Below the pieces are notes generated by a model. It was not told the DNA's origin. It did not search any database and was given only the letters and a program-made list of their open reading frames with translations. Made by a program: the position numbers and the translations under genes. DNA of 64,000 nt. Source: F0422 sp003992255. GTDB taxonomy: Bacteria; Bacillota; Negativicutes; Veillonellales; Veillonellaceae. The stretch lies in NCBI RefSeq assembly GCF_003992255.1, contig NZ_RQVA01000005.1, forward strand, positions 1-64,000, read 5' to 3'. Shown piece after piece: positions 52,228 through 60,999 of this stretch; positions within the stretch are counted from its first letter, which is position 1, and each line of letters opens with the position of its first letter.

Positions 52228-54336
52228 ATGGCAACAGAAGAAAAAAAGAAACAAATCCAGTATGAACTATATATTCCCGCCCAATTTAACAAGGTAATGC
52301 GAGAGTCATTAGAAACGCTGATGGAGGATATGTTAATAGATATAGGTACTGTCCATGAAGGGGAATCGGTGTATAAAGAAAATGGTGTCATTGACCATTG
52401 CGTACTTCGGTTTTCCATGGATGAAGGAGATGAATTCGTAGAGGAAATACTCATCTGTTTGAGAGAAGCAGGCATACCTTATGGTGCTAAGTTATATCAA
52501 GATGGAAATGTCATTGCAGAATTAGGCAATTTACATCATATCTATGTTGTGTTGGACGCGTCATTAGGCGATGCGAAACAGTTCAAACGGTTGGATACAA
52601 AAATTTCTAGGGCCTTGAAAGAAAATAACGTTGTCAGCGGTACCACACTACGTATCCCAGAGGGAGTGGCTACCTTTGCGTATTATGTAGCAGACAAGGA
52701 CCTTGCAGTAAGCACCATTGAGAAGTATCTTCGTCGAAGTACGCTAGGAAAAGGGGCTACGATTGATGTGGTAGACTCTGGCCTTACGATTCATGAACGG
52801 TTTATGACAGATATATACAGTATCTATCGTGGGGTAGTGCCTGATTTGTGGTCTGCCATTCAAAGTGAGTGGAAAGGTATCTCTTCCCGAGAGTGGATGC
52901 AATTGTTGCGACGATATCCAGATACGCCGGAAGGGCTTAGTTTCTTGCTCAATATTGTGAATGGTACGTACCAACAGAAATACACCTCTATGAAGGTCAC
53001 ATTCCCTATGTTCCTCTATGAAGGTAAACGATTCTACTTGCTGTCAGCACGTCAAATGTTAGAATTTGATCTTCACGGACAAGATGTGATGAACATGGAT
53101 ATACTGGGGTCTGATGTAAAACCGTCACAAGTACGAGGTTCTTCTAAACAGAGAAATATGTGCCTGTTTGCAGCGACTGGGGATGGGGAAGAGGCATCGC
53201 GTTTCTACCTTGACTATAATCCGACAAAATCCGGTCATGTAGGACAAGTGCTCTATTACGATGGGGACACGCATATGCTAGAAGTGTTGGGGCCGTCTTT
53301 CAGTCACGCCTTATTAGAGATTATGAATGAAATGTCTGACAATTTAGCGGATTCCATTCTAGAAAGCGTTATGGAACGTACCATGAATGTAAATATAGAA
53401 ACATTGGACTTCGACAGTGATGATAATCAGCTCATGATTAGTACCATGGCTAGATTAGCTGAAACAATCATGGGAGATGACATTGGCTCTATCTTGGAAT
53501 ATGGTATGGGCCCCGTGATTGGCAGACGTGGATGTATGGGCATAGTATTGTTAGAAAATACTTCCTTTGATGTGGAGCAATTTAAAAAGGATTTGCTCGC
53601 TCAATGGGATATTGTTTCCGTAACGAGTCCAGAGGGGATGAAAGTCCGTGCAGCCGTTACCACAAAAGATGTGGATACCGTCGAAGAAGAGGAGATGGAG
53701 GAGGCATACTTCCTAGTCATTGATGACTATAAAGTAATGGTAGCACCATTTTCCTATGCCATGCCGATGGAAATTGTTATGCAAGGGGCTACTCGTAATT
53801 ATCTTTGGGACGATGCATTGGATGCTGTAATCCAACACACAAGCCATGTGGCGATTAGCATTGTAGAAGGACCTGGCAAGCCATTAGAAGAAGGAATCTT
53901 ATTAGCGAAATTACTTTCAGTGGCGACGGAGCAAACGGGAGCTACAGCTATCTATACGAATGACGTTCTCTATGAATCGGACATGTACTACAAAGAAACA
54001 GAGCATCTACGAGTTGATGCGTTGCCTATGGTGAACCTAGTGTGGGTTGATATCGATTTTGAAGAAGATGGAACCATATCTTTGTATACTAGTGGTATGG
54101 AAGAGTTTGACCAACTTAATGTGGAATTCTTGCACTGTCCATGGGATCCAGAGCGTGCCTGGAATTATATCCTTAGCGTGGCGGAATATGTACTGACATC
54201 AGATATAAAAGTAGAAGACGGCCATTCTATAGGTAGAACAGAGGAAGAACAACTGATAGTTCATATCGATGAACCAGTCTATGCAGATGGATTGCAAAGT
54301 ATACAAATTTTCTTTGCTGAAAGTGAAGAAGAATAA
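52228..54336 (+). CDS. Large paralogue A: novel N-terminus, SUKH-like and DUF4261-like domains
   Basis: About 702 residues, cytoplasmic, acidic. From the 52228 start, a region of about 220 residues of unknown family (RFSMDEGDEFVEEI; AYYVADKDLAVSTIEKYL) is followed by a segment with DYNPTKSGHVGQVLYYDGD and LEVLGPSFSHALLE, which matches the C-terminal half of SMI1/KNR4 (SUKH) proteins. The final 270 residues (IVLLENTSFDVEQFKKDLLAQWDI; VAPFSYAMP; HTSHVAISIVEG; WVDIDFEEDGTISLYTSGM) resemble DUF4261. The start is uncertain: ATG 52228 has GGAG 11 nt upstream, ATG 52189 and GTG 52180 are in frame. It lies between yrzB and mltG, genes adjacent in B. subtilis. Confidence 0.75.
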   Translation: MATEEKKKQIQYELYIPAQFNKVMRESLETLMEDMLIDIGTVHEGESVYKENGVIDHCVLRFSMDEGDEFVEEILICLREAGIPYGAKLYQDGNVIAELGNLHHIYVVLDASLGDAKQFKRLDTKISRALKENNVVSGTTLRIPEGVATFAYYVADKDLAVSTIEKYLRRSTLGKGATIDVVDSGLTIHERFMTDIYSIYRGVVPDLWSAIQSEWKGISSREWMQLLRRYPDTPEGLSFLLNIVNGTYQQKYTSMKVTFPMFLYEGKRFYLLSARQMLEFDLHGQDVMNMDILGSDVKPSQVRGSSKQRNMCLFAATGDGEEASRFYLDYNPTKSGHVGQVLYYDGDTHMLEVLGPSFSHALLEIMNEMSDNLADSILESVMERTMNVNIETLDFDSDDNQLMISTMARLAETIMGDDIGSILEYGMGPVIGRRGCMGIVLLENTSFDVEQFKKDLLAQWDIVSVTSPEGMKVRAAVTTKDVDTVEEEEMEEAYFLVIDDYKVMVAPFSYAMPMEIVMQGATRNYLWDDALDAVIQHTSHVAISIVEGPGKPLEEGILLAKLLSVATEQTGATAIYTNDVLYESDMYYKETEHLRVDALPMVNLVWVDIDFEEDGTISLYTSGMEEFDQLNVEFLHCPWDPERAWNYILSVAEYVLTSDIKVEDGHSIGRTEEEQLIVHIDEPVYADGLQSIQIFFAESEEE

Positions 54337-54342
54337 ATAATG

Positions 54343-54376
54343 AAAGGGGCTGTAGAATAGTAACAGCCCCTTTTGT
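54343..54376 (+). terminator. Terminator after paralogue A
   Basis: AAAGGGGCTGT pairs with ACAGCCCCTTTT across TAGAATAGTA-like loop sequence, followed by G; strong GC-rich stem. Confidence 0.8.
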
Positions 54377-54618
54377 CGTATAAACGTCTGGATAGATTTA
54401 TTTGGATACAAGAATATTTGCATTGTTAGTGTGCTTTAAAGCTATTCGATTTCTATTGACAACTTAAGAAATGATTTGTATTAAAAGTATGGATTACATA
54501 TGCTCAATTTTGACTTGCAATGTAAAATGGTGTATGGATTGACACCTGCTATATAGAAAAATTGCTATATATACCTGTAAAATGGTATAATATAGTATTA
54601 ATTGAAAAGGAGATTGCT

Positions 54619-55626
54619 GTGAAACGATATATAAAATACACATGGATAAGTCTTAGTATCATCTTACTGTTGGTACTGAGCACACTAGCAGGCCTATATT
54701 ATATCCCTTGGACGGGAGGATCTAAGGATGATGTGGAAACCATCGTCATTAGTGAAAACCAAACAGGAGCGGAAATAGGCAAAGCGTTATATGAAAAAGG
54801 ATTGATTGTGTCGCCAACGGTATTCCGGGCAGCACTGCGATTGACAGGTGCCATGGATACGTTGCAACATGGACCGTATCAAATTCCGCATCATTCTAGT
54901 TTGAAAGAAATTATTGATCGATTGCAAAAAGGTAAGATTCAAAGTATTACCTTAACGATTCCAGAAGGCTTTACGATTGGTGAAATTGGAAAGCGCATTG
55001 AAGAACAAGGCATCGATACGCAGGCTGCGTTCATGGAGCAAGGAAAACTATACTCTCCGTATTTATACATGTACGGACCAAAGCCAGTGACCTATCGTGT
55101 AGAGGGATTCTTATTCCCTAGCACCTATGAAGTGCCTGTAGGTAGTACTGCGGCAGATGTAATGAAGATGATGGCTGATGAAATGAATCGTCAATTAACA
55201 CCTAAAATGCGTCAAGATATTGAAGCTCAAGGCATGACAATTTTCGAATTTATCACCTTGGCATCGCTGGTAGAAAAAGAGGCGAAATTTGATGAAGATC
55301 GTCCTATTATCGCAGCTGTATTCCGCCAACGTTTGAAAGAGGGGATGCCACTTGAATCGTGTGCTAGTATTCAATATATTCTAGGCTATCCAAAACCATT
55401 GATTACCATTGAAGATACAAAATTAGAAAGCCCTTATAATACATACTTGCACAAAGGTTTGCCGCCAGGACCGATTGCGAACCCTGGGTTAAAATCGATG
55501 GAAGCCGTACTGTATGCACCAACTACAGACTATTTATTCTTTGTTGCAGATAAAGAGGGGCATCATCATTTTAGTAAAACCTATGAAGAACATTTAAAAA
55601 TAGTGGATCAAATTTATGAAAATTAA
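54619..55626 (+). CDS. mltG: Endolytic transglycosylase MltG (YceG/YrrL)
   Basis: A 335-residue membrane-anchored murein terminase. One N-terminal transmembrane segment (about residues 9-29), a LysM-like region (TIVISENQTGAEIGKALYEKG in blocks) and the YceG catalytic domain with the active-site Glu in LASLVEKEAKF, plus TYLHKGLPPGPIANPGL near the end. GTG 54619 is the start, with AAAAGGAGA 8 nt upstream; codons from 54562 run through the promoter region. It overlaps trmR by 11 nt. Confidence 0.93.
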   Translation: MKRYIKYTWISLSIILLLVLSTLAGLYYIPWTGGSKDDVETIVISENQTGAEIGKALYEKGLIVSPTVFRAALRLTGAMDTLQHGPYQIPHHSSLKEIIDRLQKGKIQSITLTIPEGFTIGEIGKRIEEQGIDTQAAFMEQGKLYSPYLYMYGPKPVTYRVEGFLFPSTYEVPVGSTAADVMKMMADEMNRQLTPKMRQDIEAQGMTIFEFITLASLVEKEAKFDEDRPIIAAVFRQRLKEGMPLESCASIQYILGYPKPLITIEDTKLESPYNTYLHKGLPPGPIANPGLKSMEAVLYAPTTDYLFFVADKEGHHHFSKTYEEHLKIVDQIYEN

Positions 55627-56224
55627 AGATATTTTAAATGAACAACGAATCTATGCATTGTTGCATGATGTACCTATTTTACGAGAATCGGAAGTAGAAC
55701 TGTTTGAAGATTTAATCGGTCTGTACAAGCCAAAACGAGTATTAGAAGTAGGGACAGCCATAGGCTATTCTTCCTTGTTATTGGCAAAACATATGGATAA
55801 AGAAGGTCAGCTGATTTCTATTGAACTAGATGACATACGTCATGGTATGGCAAAACATTTTATTTCGCAGTCGGACTATGCAGATCGAATGACTTTGCTG
55901 CAGGGAGATGCAACAGAACTAGTAGATACTATAGAAGGGCCCTTTGACCTAGTGTTTTTAGATGGCCCTAAAGGTCAATATTTAAAACAATTGGAAATCA
56001 TAGAACCAAAACTATCTGATGGGGCTGTGGTACTAGCAGATAATGTACTGTTTCGCGATTATGTGCGAGGCGGTAAAGAGCCACCTCGTCGATTCAAGAC
56101 TATCGTGAAACGATTACAACACTATTTAGAATATGTAGAACAAAAAGATAAATACAACACCACCATCTATCCTATGGGGGATGGAATGAGTGTCAGTGTT
56201 TGGAAAGGACATAATCATGAGTAA
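55616..56224 (+). CDS. trmR: O-methyltransferase, tRNA 5-hydroxyuridine methyltransferase type (TrmR/YrrM)
   Basis: A 202-residue class I SAM methyltransferase of the COG4122 family. The SAM site is VLEVGTAIGYSSLLLAKHM with E in ISIELDD, and FDLVFLDGPKGQYLKQLE holds the metal-binding Asp. In B. subtilis the equivalent TrmR methylates 5-hydroxyuridine to mo5U at tRNA position 34. Location between mltG and the U32 gene matches yrrL-yrrM-yrrN/O, supporting the assignment. It overlaps both neighbours. Confidence 0.87.
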   Translation: MKIKDILNEQRIYALLHDVPILRESEVELFEDLIGLYKPKRVLEVGTAIGYSSLLLAKHMDKEGQLISIELDDIRHGMAKHFISQSDYADRMTLLQGDATELVDTIEGPFDLVFLDGPKGQYLKQLEIIEPKLSDGAVVLADNVLFRDYVRGGKEPPRRFKTIVKRLQHYLEYVEQKDKYNTTIYPMGDGMSVSVWKGHNHE

Positions 56225-57446
56225 ACGACATATGGAATTGTTAGCACCTGCTGGCAATATGGATAAATTAAAAATGGCCATTCGCTATGGAGCGGATGCA
56301 GTATACTGTGCAGGCCGTGCCTTCGGGTTGCGAGCGGCTAGTTCAAACTTTGATAATGAGCAACTGAAAGAGGCTGTGGAGTTTGTACATAGTCATGGCA
56401 AAAAAATCTATGTGACTTGTAACATCATTCCTCATAACGAGGACTTAACAGGCCTAGAAGACTATTTGAAATTCTTGGAAAGCATTAAGGTAGATGCTAT
56501 CATCGTAGCAGATTTAGGTATTTTCTTGTTGGCAAAGCGAGTAGCTCCTGGCTTAGAATTGCATGTGAGTACGCAGGCGAATACAACAAACTACTTGACT
56601 ACGGAATTCTGGAAAGAACAAGGGGCGGCTCGTGTCGTCGTAGCCCGTGAAGTAAGTATTGAAGACATCAAAACAATGCGTGAAAAGGCAGATGTGGAAA
56701 TCGAAGCCTTCGTACATGGTGCTATGTGTATTTCTTACTCAGGCCGTTGTTTGTTAAGTAATTATATGACAAATCGTGATGCAAACCGTGGTGCTTGTAC
56801 ACAAGCGTGCCGTTGGAAGTATAATTTAGTAGAAGAAAACCGACCAGGTGAATACTATCCAATTGAAGAAGATGAACATGGTACATATATCTTTAACTCT
56901 AAAGATTTGTGCTTGTTGAAATACATTCCAGAATTGTATAAAGCGGGCGTAGATAGCTTGAAAATCGAAGGTCGTATGAAGTCTGTTCACTATGCAGCTA
57001 CAGTATCTAAAGTGTATCGTGAGGCCATCGATGCATTCCTAGAAGAGGGCGATGACTGGTACGTACGTGACGAATGGTATGCAGAGTTAGAAAAAATTTC
57101 CCATCGTCCTTACACAGAAGCTTTTGCTATGGAGAAACCAGGTGAAGAGGCACAAAACTATGGTAAATCTTCCAATACGCAAACCCATGATTTCATTGGC
57201 CTTGTAGAAGGATACAATGCAGAAGAAGGCTATGCTTACATGGAGCAACGTAATAATTTCAAAGTAGGAGAAGAGGTAGAGTTCTGTCAGCCTCATGGAC
57301 CGTTGGTAAAACATGTGATTACTCGCATGACTGATGAAGATGGCAATGACATCGATGTGGCTAAACATGCACAAATGAAATTGCGCTTGTATATTGACAC
57401 ACCATTAGAAGAATTTTCTATGATGCGCCGTGAAACAAAGAAATAA
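56217..57446 (+). CDS. U32-family peptidase-like protein, tRNA hydroxylation protein TrhP type
   Basis: A 409-residue U32 protein. MELLAPAGNMDKLKMAIRYGADAVYCAG and FVHGAMCISYSGRCLLSNYMTNRDANRGACTQACRW (both seen in full, given here in part) are diagnostic; the four cysteines may hold an Fe-S cluster. Homologues (YegQ, YrrO) act in 5-hydroxyuridine formation on tRNA using prephenate, the step before TrmR. ATG 56217 lies 8 nt after GGAAAGGA and overlaps trmR by 8 nt. A second U32 gene (yrrN) present in B. subtilis is absent here. Confidence 0.88.
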   Translation: MSKRHMELLAPAGNMDKLKMAIRYGADAVYCAGRAFGLRAASSNFDNEQLKEAVEFVHSHGKKIYVTCNIIPHNEDLTGLEDYLKFLESIKVDAIIVADLGIFLLAKRVAPGLELHVSTQANTTNYLTTEFWKEQGAARVVVAREVSIEDIKTMREKADVEIEAFVHGAMCISYSGRCLLSNYMTNRDANRGACTQACRWKYNLVEENRPGEYYPIEEDEHGTYIFNSKDLCLLKYIPELYKAGVDSLKIEGRMKSVHYAATVSKVYREAIDAFLEEGDDWYVRDEWYAELEKISHRPYTEAFAMEKPGEEAQNYGKSSNTQTHDFIGLVEGYNAEEGYAYMEQRNNFKVGEEVEFCQPHGPLVKHVITRMTDEDGNDIDVAKHAQMKLRLYIDTPLEEFSMMRRETKK

Positions 57447-57467
57447 TAGGTTCTAAGGAGGCAGACT

Positions 57468-57701
57468 ATGCACACACAAGCAATTGCCTATGATCCGCAG
57501 TATGTGTACTTTCAGATTGATCGAAGCCAAACCAATTATGTGAATCGCATTTTGGAAGGTTATGAATATGTAGGAGTTATGACGACGGTGAATGCAGAGG
57601 GACTTTGTATGATCCGTACCACAGAATCGACGCGAGAACTTGCAAAGCAAATCTTACAATCTTTGCCTGTATCCGTTACTTTGCTAGATACAATAGAATG
57701 A
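57468..57701 (+). CDS. DUF4911 protein
   Basis: A 77-residue small protein: YVYFQIDRSQTNYVNRILEGYEYVGVMTTVN (in blocks), with TRELAKQILQSL at the end. It matches the DUF4911 pattern; function unknown. RBS AAGGAGGC precedes ATG 57468. It lies 21 bp after the U32 gene and 16 bp before the large paralogue B, so it is probably in the same transcript. Confidence 0.8.
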   Translation: MHTQAIAYDPQYVYFQIDRSQTNYVNRILEGYEYVGVMTTVNAEGLCMIRTTESTRELAKQILQSLPVSVTLLDTIE

Positions 57702-57717
57702 GTAAAGGGAGATATAC

Positions 57718-59874
57718 ATGGGACGTAAAAATTATGAAAGTATAGGTATAGACTACGATGAGGAACTGGATACGAATGGTAAAAAAAGCGATAGCAACGG
57801 ACAGAGATATCGCTATACCCTACATATTCCAGCTAAATTCGATGATGATTGCCGTAAATCGTTAGAAACGTTGATGCGCTATCAATTAGAGCATGTTGGT
57901 ACCGTAGAAGAAGGTGAAAGCGTATACTTAGACAATGGAGAAATTGACTATTGTATTATTCGCTTCTCTATGGATGGTGATCCTACCTTGATACCGGTAG
58001 TCGCAGAAGCGTTGGAAGAAATCGCCTTGCCATATGGGTCTAAATTGTATTTCGATGAACATATGATAGCGGAAGTAGGAACGTTGCATCATATTCGTGT
58101 CAACTTCGATATGGCACAAGAAAAACCCATATCTAAAAGTGAGTTCACTCGATTGGATGCTAAGATTTCTAAGGCCTTAGAGGGAATTAATGTAGTGAGC
58201 TCCACCTATATGAGTGTACCGGATGGTATTGCCTCCTACTTTTATTACGTGGCAGATCTAGATATGGCACTAGAAATAGTTCGTTCTTTCCTAGATCGCA
58301 GCTGCTTTGGTCAAACCGCAAACATTGAAGTAGTAGATTCTGGCATGACTGTACAAGAACGATATATGTCTGAAGTATGCCGTGTATATAGATCTATGGC
58401 TTTAGAGCTGTGGAAAGAAATTCATAAGGAATGGAAAGCGATTATACCTACTGATTGGATGCAGTTACTGCGCAAGTATCCATACACACCAGAAGGAGTG
58501 ACCTATTTTCTAAATATGTTGGATGGGACCTTTGGGAAGCAATTTACGTCTTTACAGGTTCCTTTCCCCATGTATATTCATGAAGGGAAAAAGTTTTACT
58601 CCTTATCGGCTAAGGAAATGCTAGCTCAGACTGCAGAAGATTTAGATGTACTACAAATGGCGTTGTCTGTGGCTAAACCTAAGCAAGTACGTGCTCGTAC
58701 TAGTCAGTGGGATGCCTGCTTGCTGGCAGTCACAGGGGATGGACCAGAGGCGTCTCGGTTGTACATCGACTACAATCCAACGAAACAAGGTCATGTGGGA
58801 CAAATACTATTATATGATGGTGAAAGTCAAGCATTAGAAGTAGTAGCCCCGTCCTTTAATCGATTCCTATTACAGTTGTTGCAAAATGGCTTAGATGCCT
58901 TTGTAGATCATGTAGTACAAGTAGTGATGGAAAAGTCATTGTCCATAGATTTAGATACCATTGATCTCCATGATGATGTGAACCGTTTATTGGTTAGCGC
59001 TATGGCTAGTCTTACAGATAAGGTGTTAGAGCATGTAGAGCCGCCAACAATCGGTAAGCGAGGATGTATGGGGATGGTCATGCTAGAGAATGATAGTTTT
59101 AACTTCCCCCGGTTAAAAAAAGACTTGCTTACCCTATGGGATATTTCCTCTGTGACTAGCCCAGAAGGTGTACAAGTGCGTGCAGCTATGGCTCGAAAAG
59201 ATATACAGTCTATCACGGAAGATGAATTAGAAGAAGCACATTTCTTACTCATTGATGACTATAAAGTTGTTATCGTTCCCTTTCCATTTGCTATGCCACC
59301 GATCATAGCCGAAGGAGCGGCGATGAAAAATTATCTATGGGACGATGCTATGGGTGCTGTCACAGGCCATACAAATCATGTGGCGATCAGTATTGTAGAT
59401 GGTCCTAGTGATCGCATGGCACAAGAAGCATTGTTGATGAAGTTACTTTCAGTAGTAAGTCAACAAGGCGATGCAGTAGGCATTTATACAAATGGGCTTG
59501 TGTATGAGCCGATGGCGTATATTGCAGAAACTGATAAATTGCGTCATGATGAATTGCCTGTGGGAAACATGATTTGGGTGGATTTCGATTTTGAAGAAGA
59601 CGGTACTGTATCTGGACATACAACGGGTATGGAATCCTATGGAAAGCTAAACATTGAATTGTTACATTATCCCGGAGATGTGGAAGAGATGTGTGCATCT
59701 GTGCGTGCAATTGCAGCGGTTGTTTTATCTTTGGAATCGGATGTACAAGATGGAGATATATTAACGATTGATGAGGAAACGAACTATACAGTACGGATTA
59801 GTGAAAGTGTACATACAGAGGATGTGCAAACTCTACAAATCTATATTGGTGATTCTGATGAAATAGATGGATAA
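57718..59874 (+). CDS. Large paralogue B: novel N-terminus, SUKH-like and DUF4261-like domains
   Basis: 718 residues, paralogue of the protein at 52.2-54.3 kb along its whole length (shared GTVxEGESVY, FTRLDAKISKALE / FKRLDTKISRALK, WMQLLR, DYNPTKxGHVGQ, GKRGCMGMV / GRRGCMGIV). Residues 1-205 are of unknown family; 335-395 contain LYIDYNPTKQGHVGQILLYD and VVAPSFNRFLLQLL, a SMI1/KNR4 (SUKH) C-terminal signature; 450-710 resemble DUF4261 (MVMLENDSFNFPRLKKDL; VPFPFAMPP; HTNHVAISIVDG; WVDFDFEEDGT; GMESYGKLNIEL). RBS AAAGGGAGA precedes ATG 57718. SUKH proteins are often immunity proteins of polymorphic toxins, but no toxin is visible here. Confidence 0.8.
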   Translation: MGRKNYESIGIDYDEELDTNGKKSDSNGQRYRYTLHIPAKFDDDCRKSLETLMRYQLEHVGTVEEGESVYLDNGEIDYCIIRFSMDGDPTLIPVVAEALEEIALPYGSKLYFDEHMIAEVGTLHHIRVNFDMAQEKPISKSEFTRLDAKISKALEGINVVSSTYMSVPDGIASYFYYVADLDMALEIVRSFLDRSCFGQTANIEVVDSGMTVQERYMSEVCRVYRSMALELWKEIHKEWKAIIPTDWMQLLRKYPYTPEGVTYFLNMLDGTFGKQFTSLQVPFPMYIHEGKKFYSLSAKEMLAQTAEDLDVLQMALSVAKPKQVRARTSQWDACLLAVTGDGPEASRLYIDYNPTKQGHVGQILLYDGESQALEVVAPSFNRFLLQLLQNGLDAFVDHVVQVVMEKSLSIDLDTIDLHDDVNRLLVSAMASLTDKVLEHVEPPTIGKRGCMGMVMLENDSFNFPRLKKDLLTLWDISSVTSPEGVQVRAAMARKDIQSITEDELEEAHFLLIDDYKVVIVPFPFAMPPIIAEGAAMKNYLWDDAMGAVTGHTNHVAISIVDGPSDRMAQEALLMKLLSVVSQQGDAVGIYTNGLVYEPMAYIAETDKLRHDELPVGNMIWVDFDFEEDGTVSGHTTGMESYGKLNIELLHYPGDVEEMCASVRAIAAVVLSLESDVQDGDILTIDEETNYTVRISESVHTEDVQTLQIYIGDSDEIDG

Positions 59875-59887
59875 TACTTTGTATAAG

Positions 59888-59920
59888 AAAAGGACACTGT
59901 GATGAGCGGTGTCCTTTTTG
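59888..59920 (+). terminator. Terminator after paralogue B
   Basis: AAAAGGACACTG pairs with CGGTGTCCTTTTT (one G-U pair) across TGATGAG. Confidence 0.85.
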
Positions 59921-60044
59921 GTTAGAAACATTGTCGATAGGTCAATGGTATTGTATAGTTGTTTATTAGAAAAAAGTGGTTAATTGTTCAATTTCATTAT
60001 ACAGTTAACCTTAGAAAAAAGTTTAATAAATTATAAAAAAATAC

Positions 60045-60073
60045 TTGCATAGATGTGGGGGATATGATATTAT
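60045..60073 (+). promoter_or_regulatory. Promoter of the tRNA-Pro/Gly/Arg cluster
   Basis: TTGCAT (60045-60050), a 17-nt spacer and TATTAT (60068-60073), about 90 bp before tRNA-Pro. The stretch 59921-60044 is AT-rich with no gene. Confidence 0.6.
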
Positions 60074-60163
60074 ATATTTGTTGTTACGGTAAGTAACAAA
60101 CGGTAGCGAAACAGTGTTTCCCAAGGACAGCTAAGATGGATCGTTACTATGGATAGAAGATAT

Positions 60164-60240
60164 CGGGGCATAGCGCAGTTTGGTAGCGCACCTGGCTTGG
60201 GACCAGGGGGTCGCAGGTTCGAATCCTGCTGCTCCGACCA
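60164..60240 (+). tRNA. tRNA-Pro (anticodon GGG)
   Basis: 77 nt with encoded CCA. The acceptor CGGGGCA pairs with TGCTCCG; the anticodon arm CCTGGCTTGGGACCAGG gives GGG; T arm GCAGGTTCGAATCCTGC is perfect. Confidence 0.96.
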
Positions 60241-60251
60241 TTTTCTTATGT

Positions 60252-60325
60252 GCGGGTGTAGCTCAATGGTAGAGCCCCAGCCTTCCAAGCTGGTTGCGAG
60301 GGTTCGATTCCCTTCACCCGCTCCA
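60252..60325 (+). tRNA. tRNA-Gly (anticodon TCC)
   Basis: 74 nt with encoded CCA. The acceptor GCGGGTG pairs with CACCCGC; the anticodon arm CAGCCTTCCAAGCTG gives TCC; T arm GAGGGTTCGATTCCCTT. It lies 11 bp after tRNA-Pro. Confidence 0.96.
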
Positions 60326-60428
60326 CTTATACATGTGATTGTATTTAATACGTTCCCATACAGAGACAATGTCTATGTGATGGGTTATTTTATTATTTAC
60401 AGTAAAATAACATGGCATAACTACATAT

Positions 60429-60487
<59 letters not shown>

Positions 60488-60505
<18 letters not shown>

Positions 60506-60749
60506 CTAACAAAGGATTCTATGTTTTCTAGAGTCCTTTTTATGTTAGAGGGATCGACGCACTAAGGTCTCCGCGTCACTGCGTTCCTAGAGACCTAAGT
60601 TGCTTACGTATCCCTCCTGAATCACCAGAGCACAAAGGATTCTACTTGATGTGGGATCCTTTTTATGTGGCAGGGATGCTATCGCTAAGTTCTCTGCGTC
60701 GCTACGCTTCTAGAGAACTAAGCTTGCCGCTATCCCTCCTGGATCACCA
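60488..60749 (+). repeat. 122-bp tandem repeats carrying tRNA-Arg 3' ends
   Basis: ATCCCTCCTGGATCACCA at the tRNA-Arg 3' end (60488-60505) recurs as ATCCCTCCTGAATCACCA (60610-60627) and ATCCCTCCTGGATCACCA (60732-60749), period exactly 122. Each 122-bp unit also has an AAAGGATTCT...TCCTTTTT terminator-like hairpin and a second hairpin (AAGGTCTC with GAGACCT in unit 1, AAGTTCTC with GAGAACT in unit 2). Only the acceptor end, not a whole tRNA, is duplicated. Confidence 0.8.
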
Positions 60750-60761
60750 AGTAAATAGACG

Positions 60762-60790
60762 GATAGCTCAGATTGAGCTATCTGCTTTTG
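60762..60790 (+). terminator. Terminator downstream of the tRNA-derived repeats
   Basis: GATAGCTCA (60762-60770) pairs perfectly with TGAGCTATC (60774-60782) across GAT, followed by TGCTTTTG. The next 200 bp to the nuclease gene hold only degenerate repeat fragments. Confidence 0.7.
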
Positions 60791-60999
60791 TATATGATAT
60801 ATATAACGCTAGTTAGTACGCTTCGTTATAAGTTTTCTACGTCTAACTGCGTTCCTTTGTGGAATATATACTAGTAGGAAATTTTAAAGGAGTATAAGTG
60901 ACAGTTTATGAATTGTATAAATAGGTGGTGCATGGTGTGCTACCGTACTGCATTATAGATGTGGTATAATTTAGTTAACGCAAAGAATGAGGTATATCT

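Noticed and set aside
57718..59874. Toxin-immunity locus with a nearby toxin
   Set aside because: The SUKH-like segment suggests it, but no toxin, RHS, WXG or secretion-linked gene is found within the window.
60610..60749. Additional tRNA genes downstream of tRNA-Arg
   Set aside because: Only the 18-nt 3' end is present in each repeat; there is no D arm or anticodon arm.
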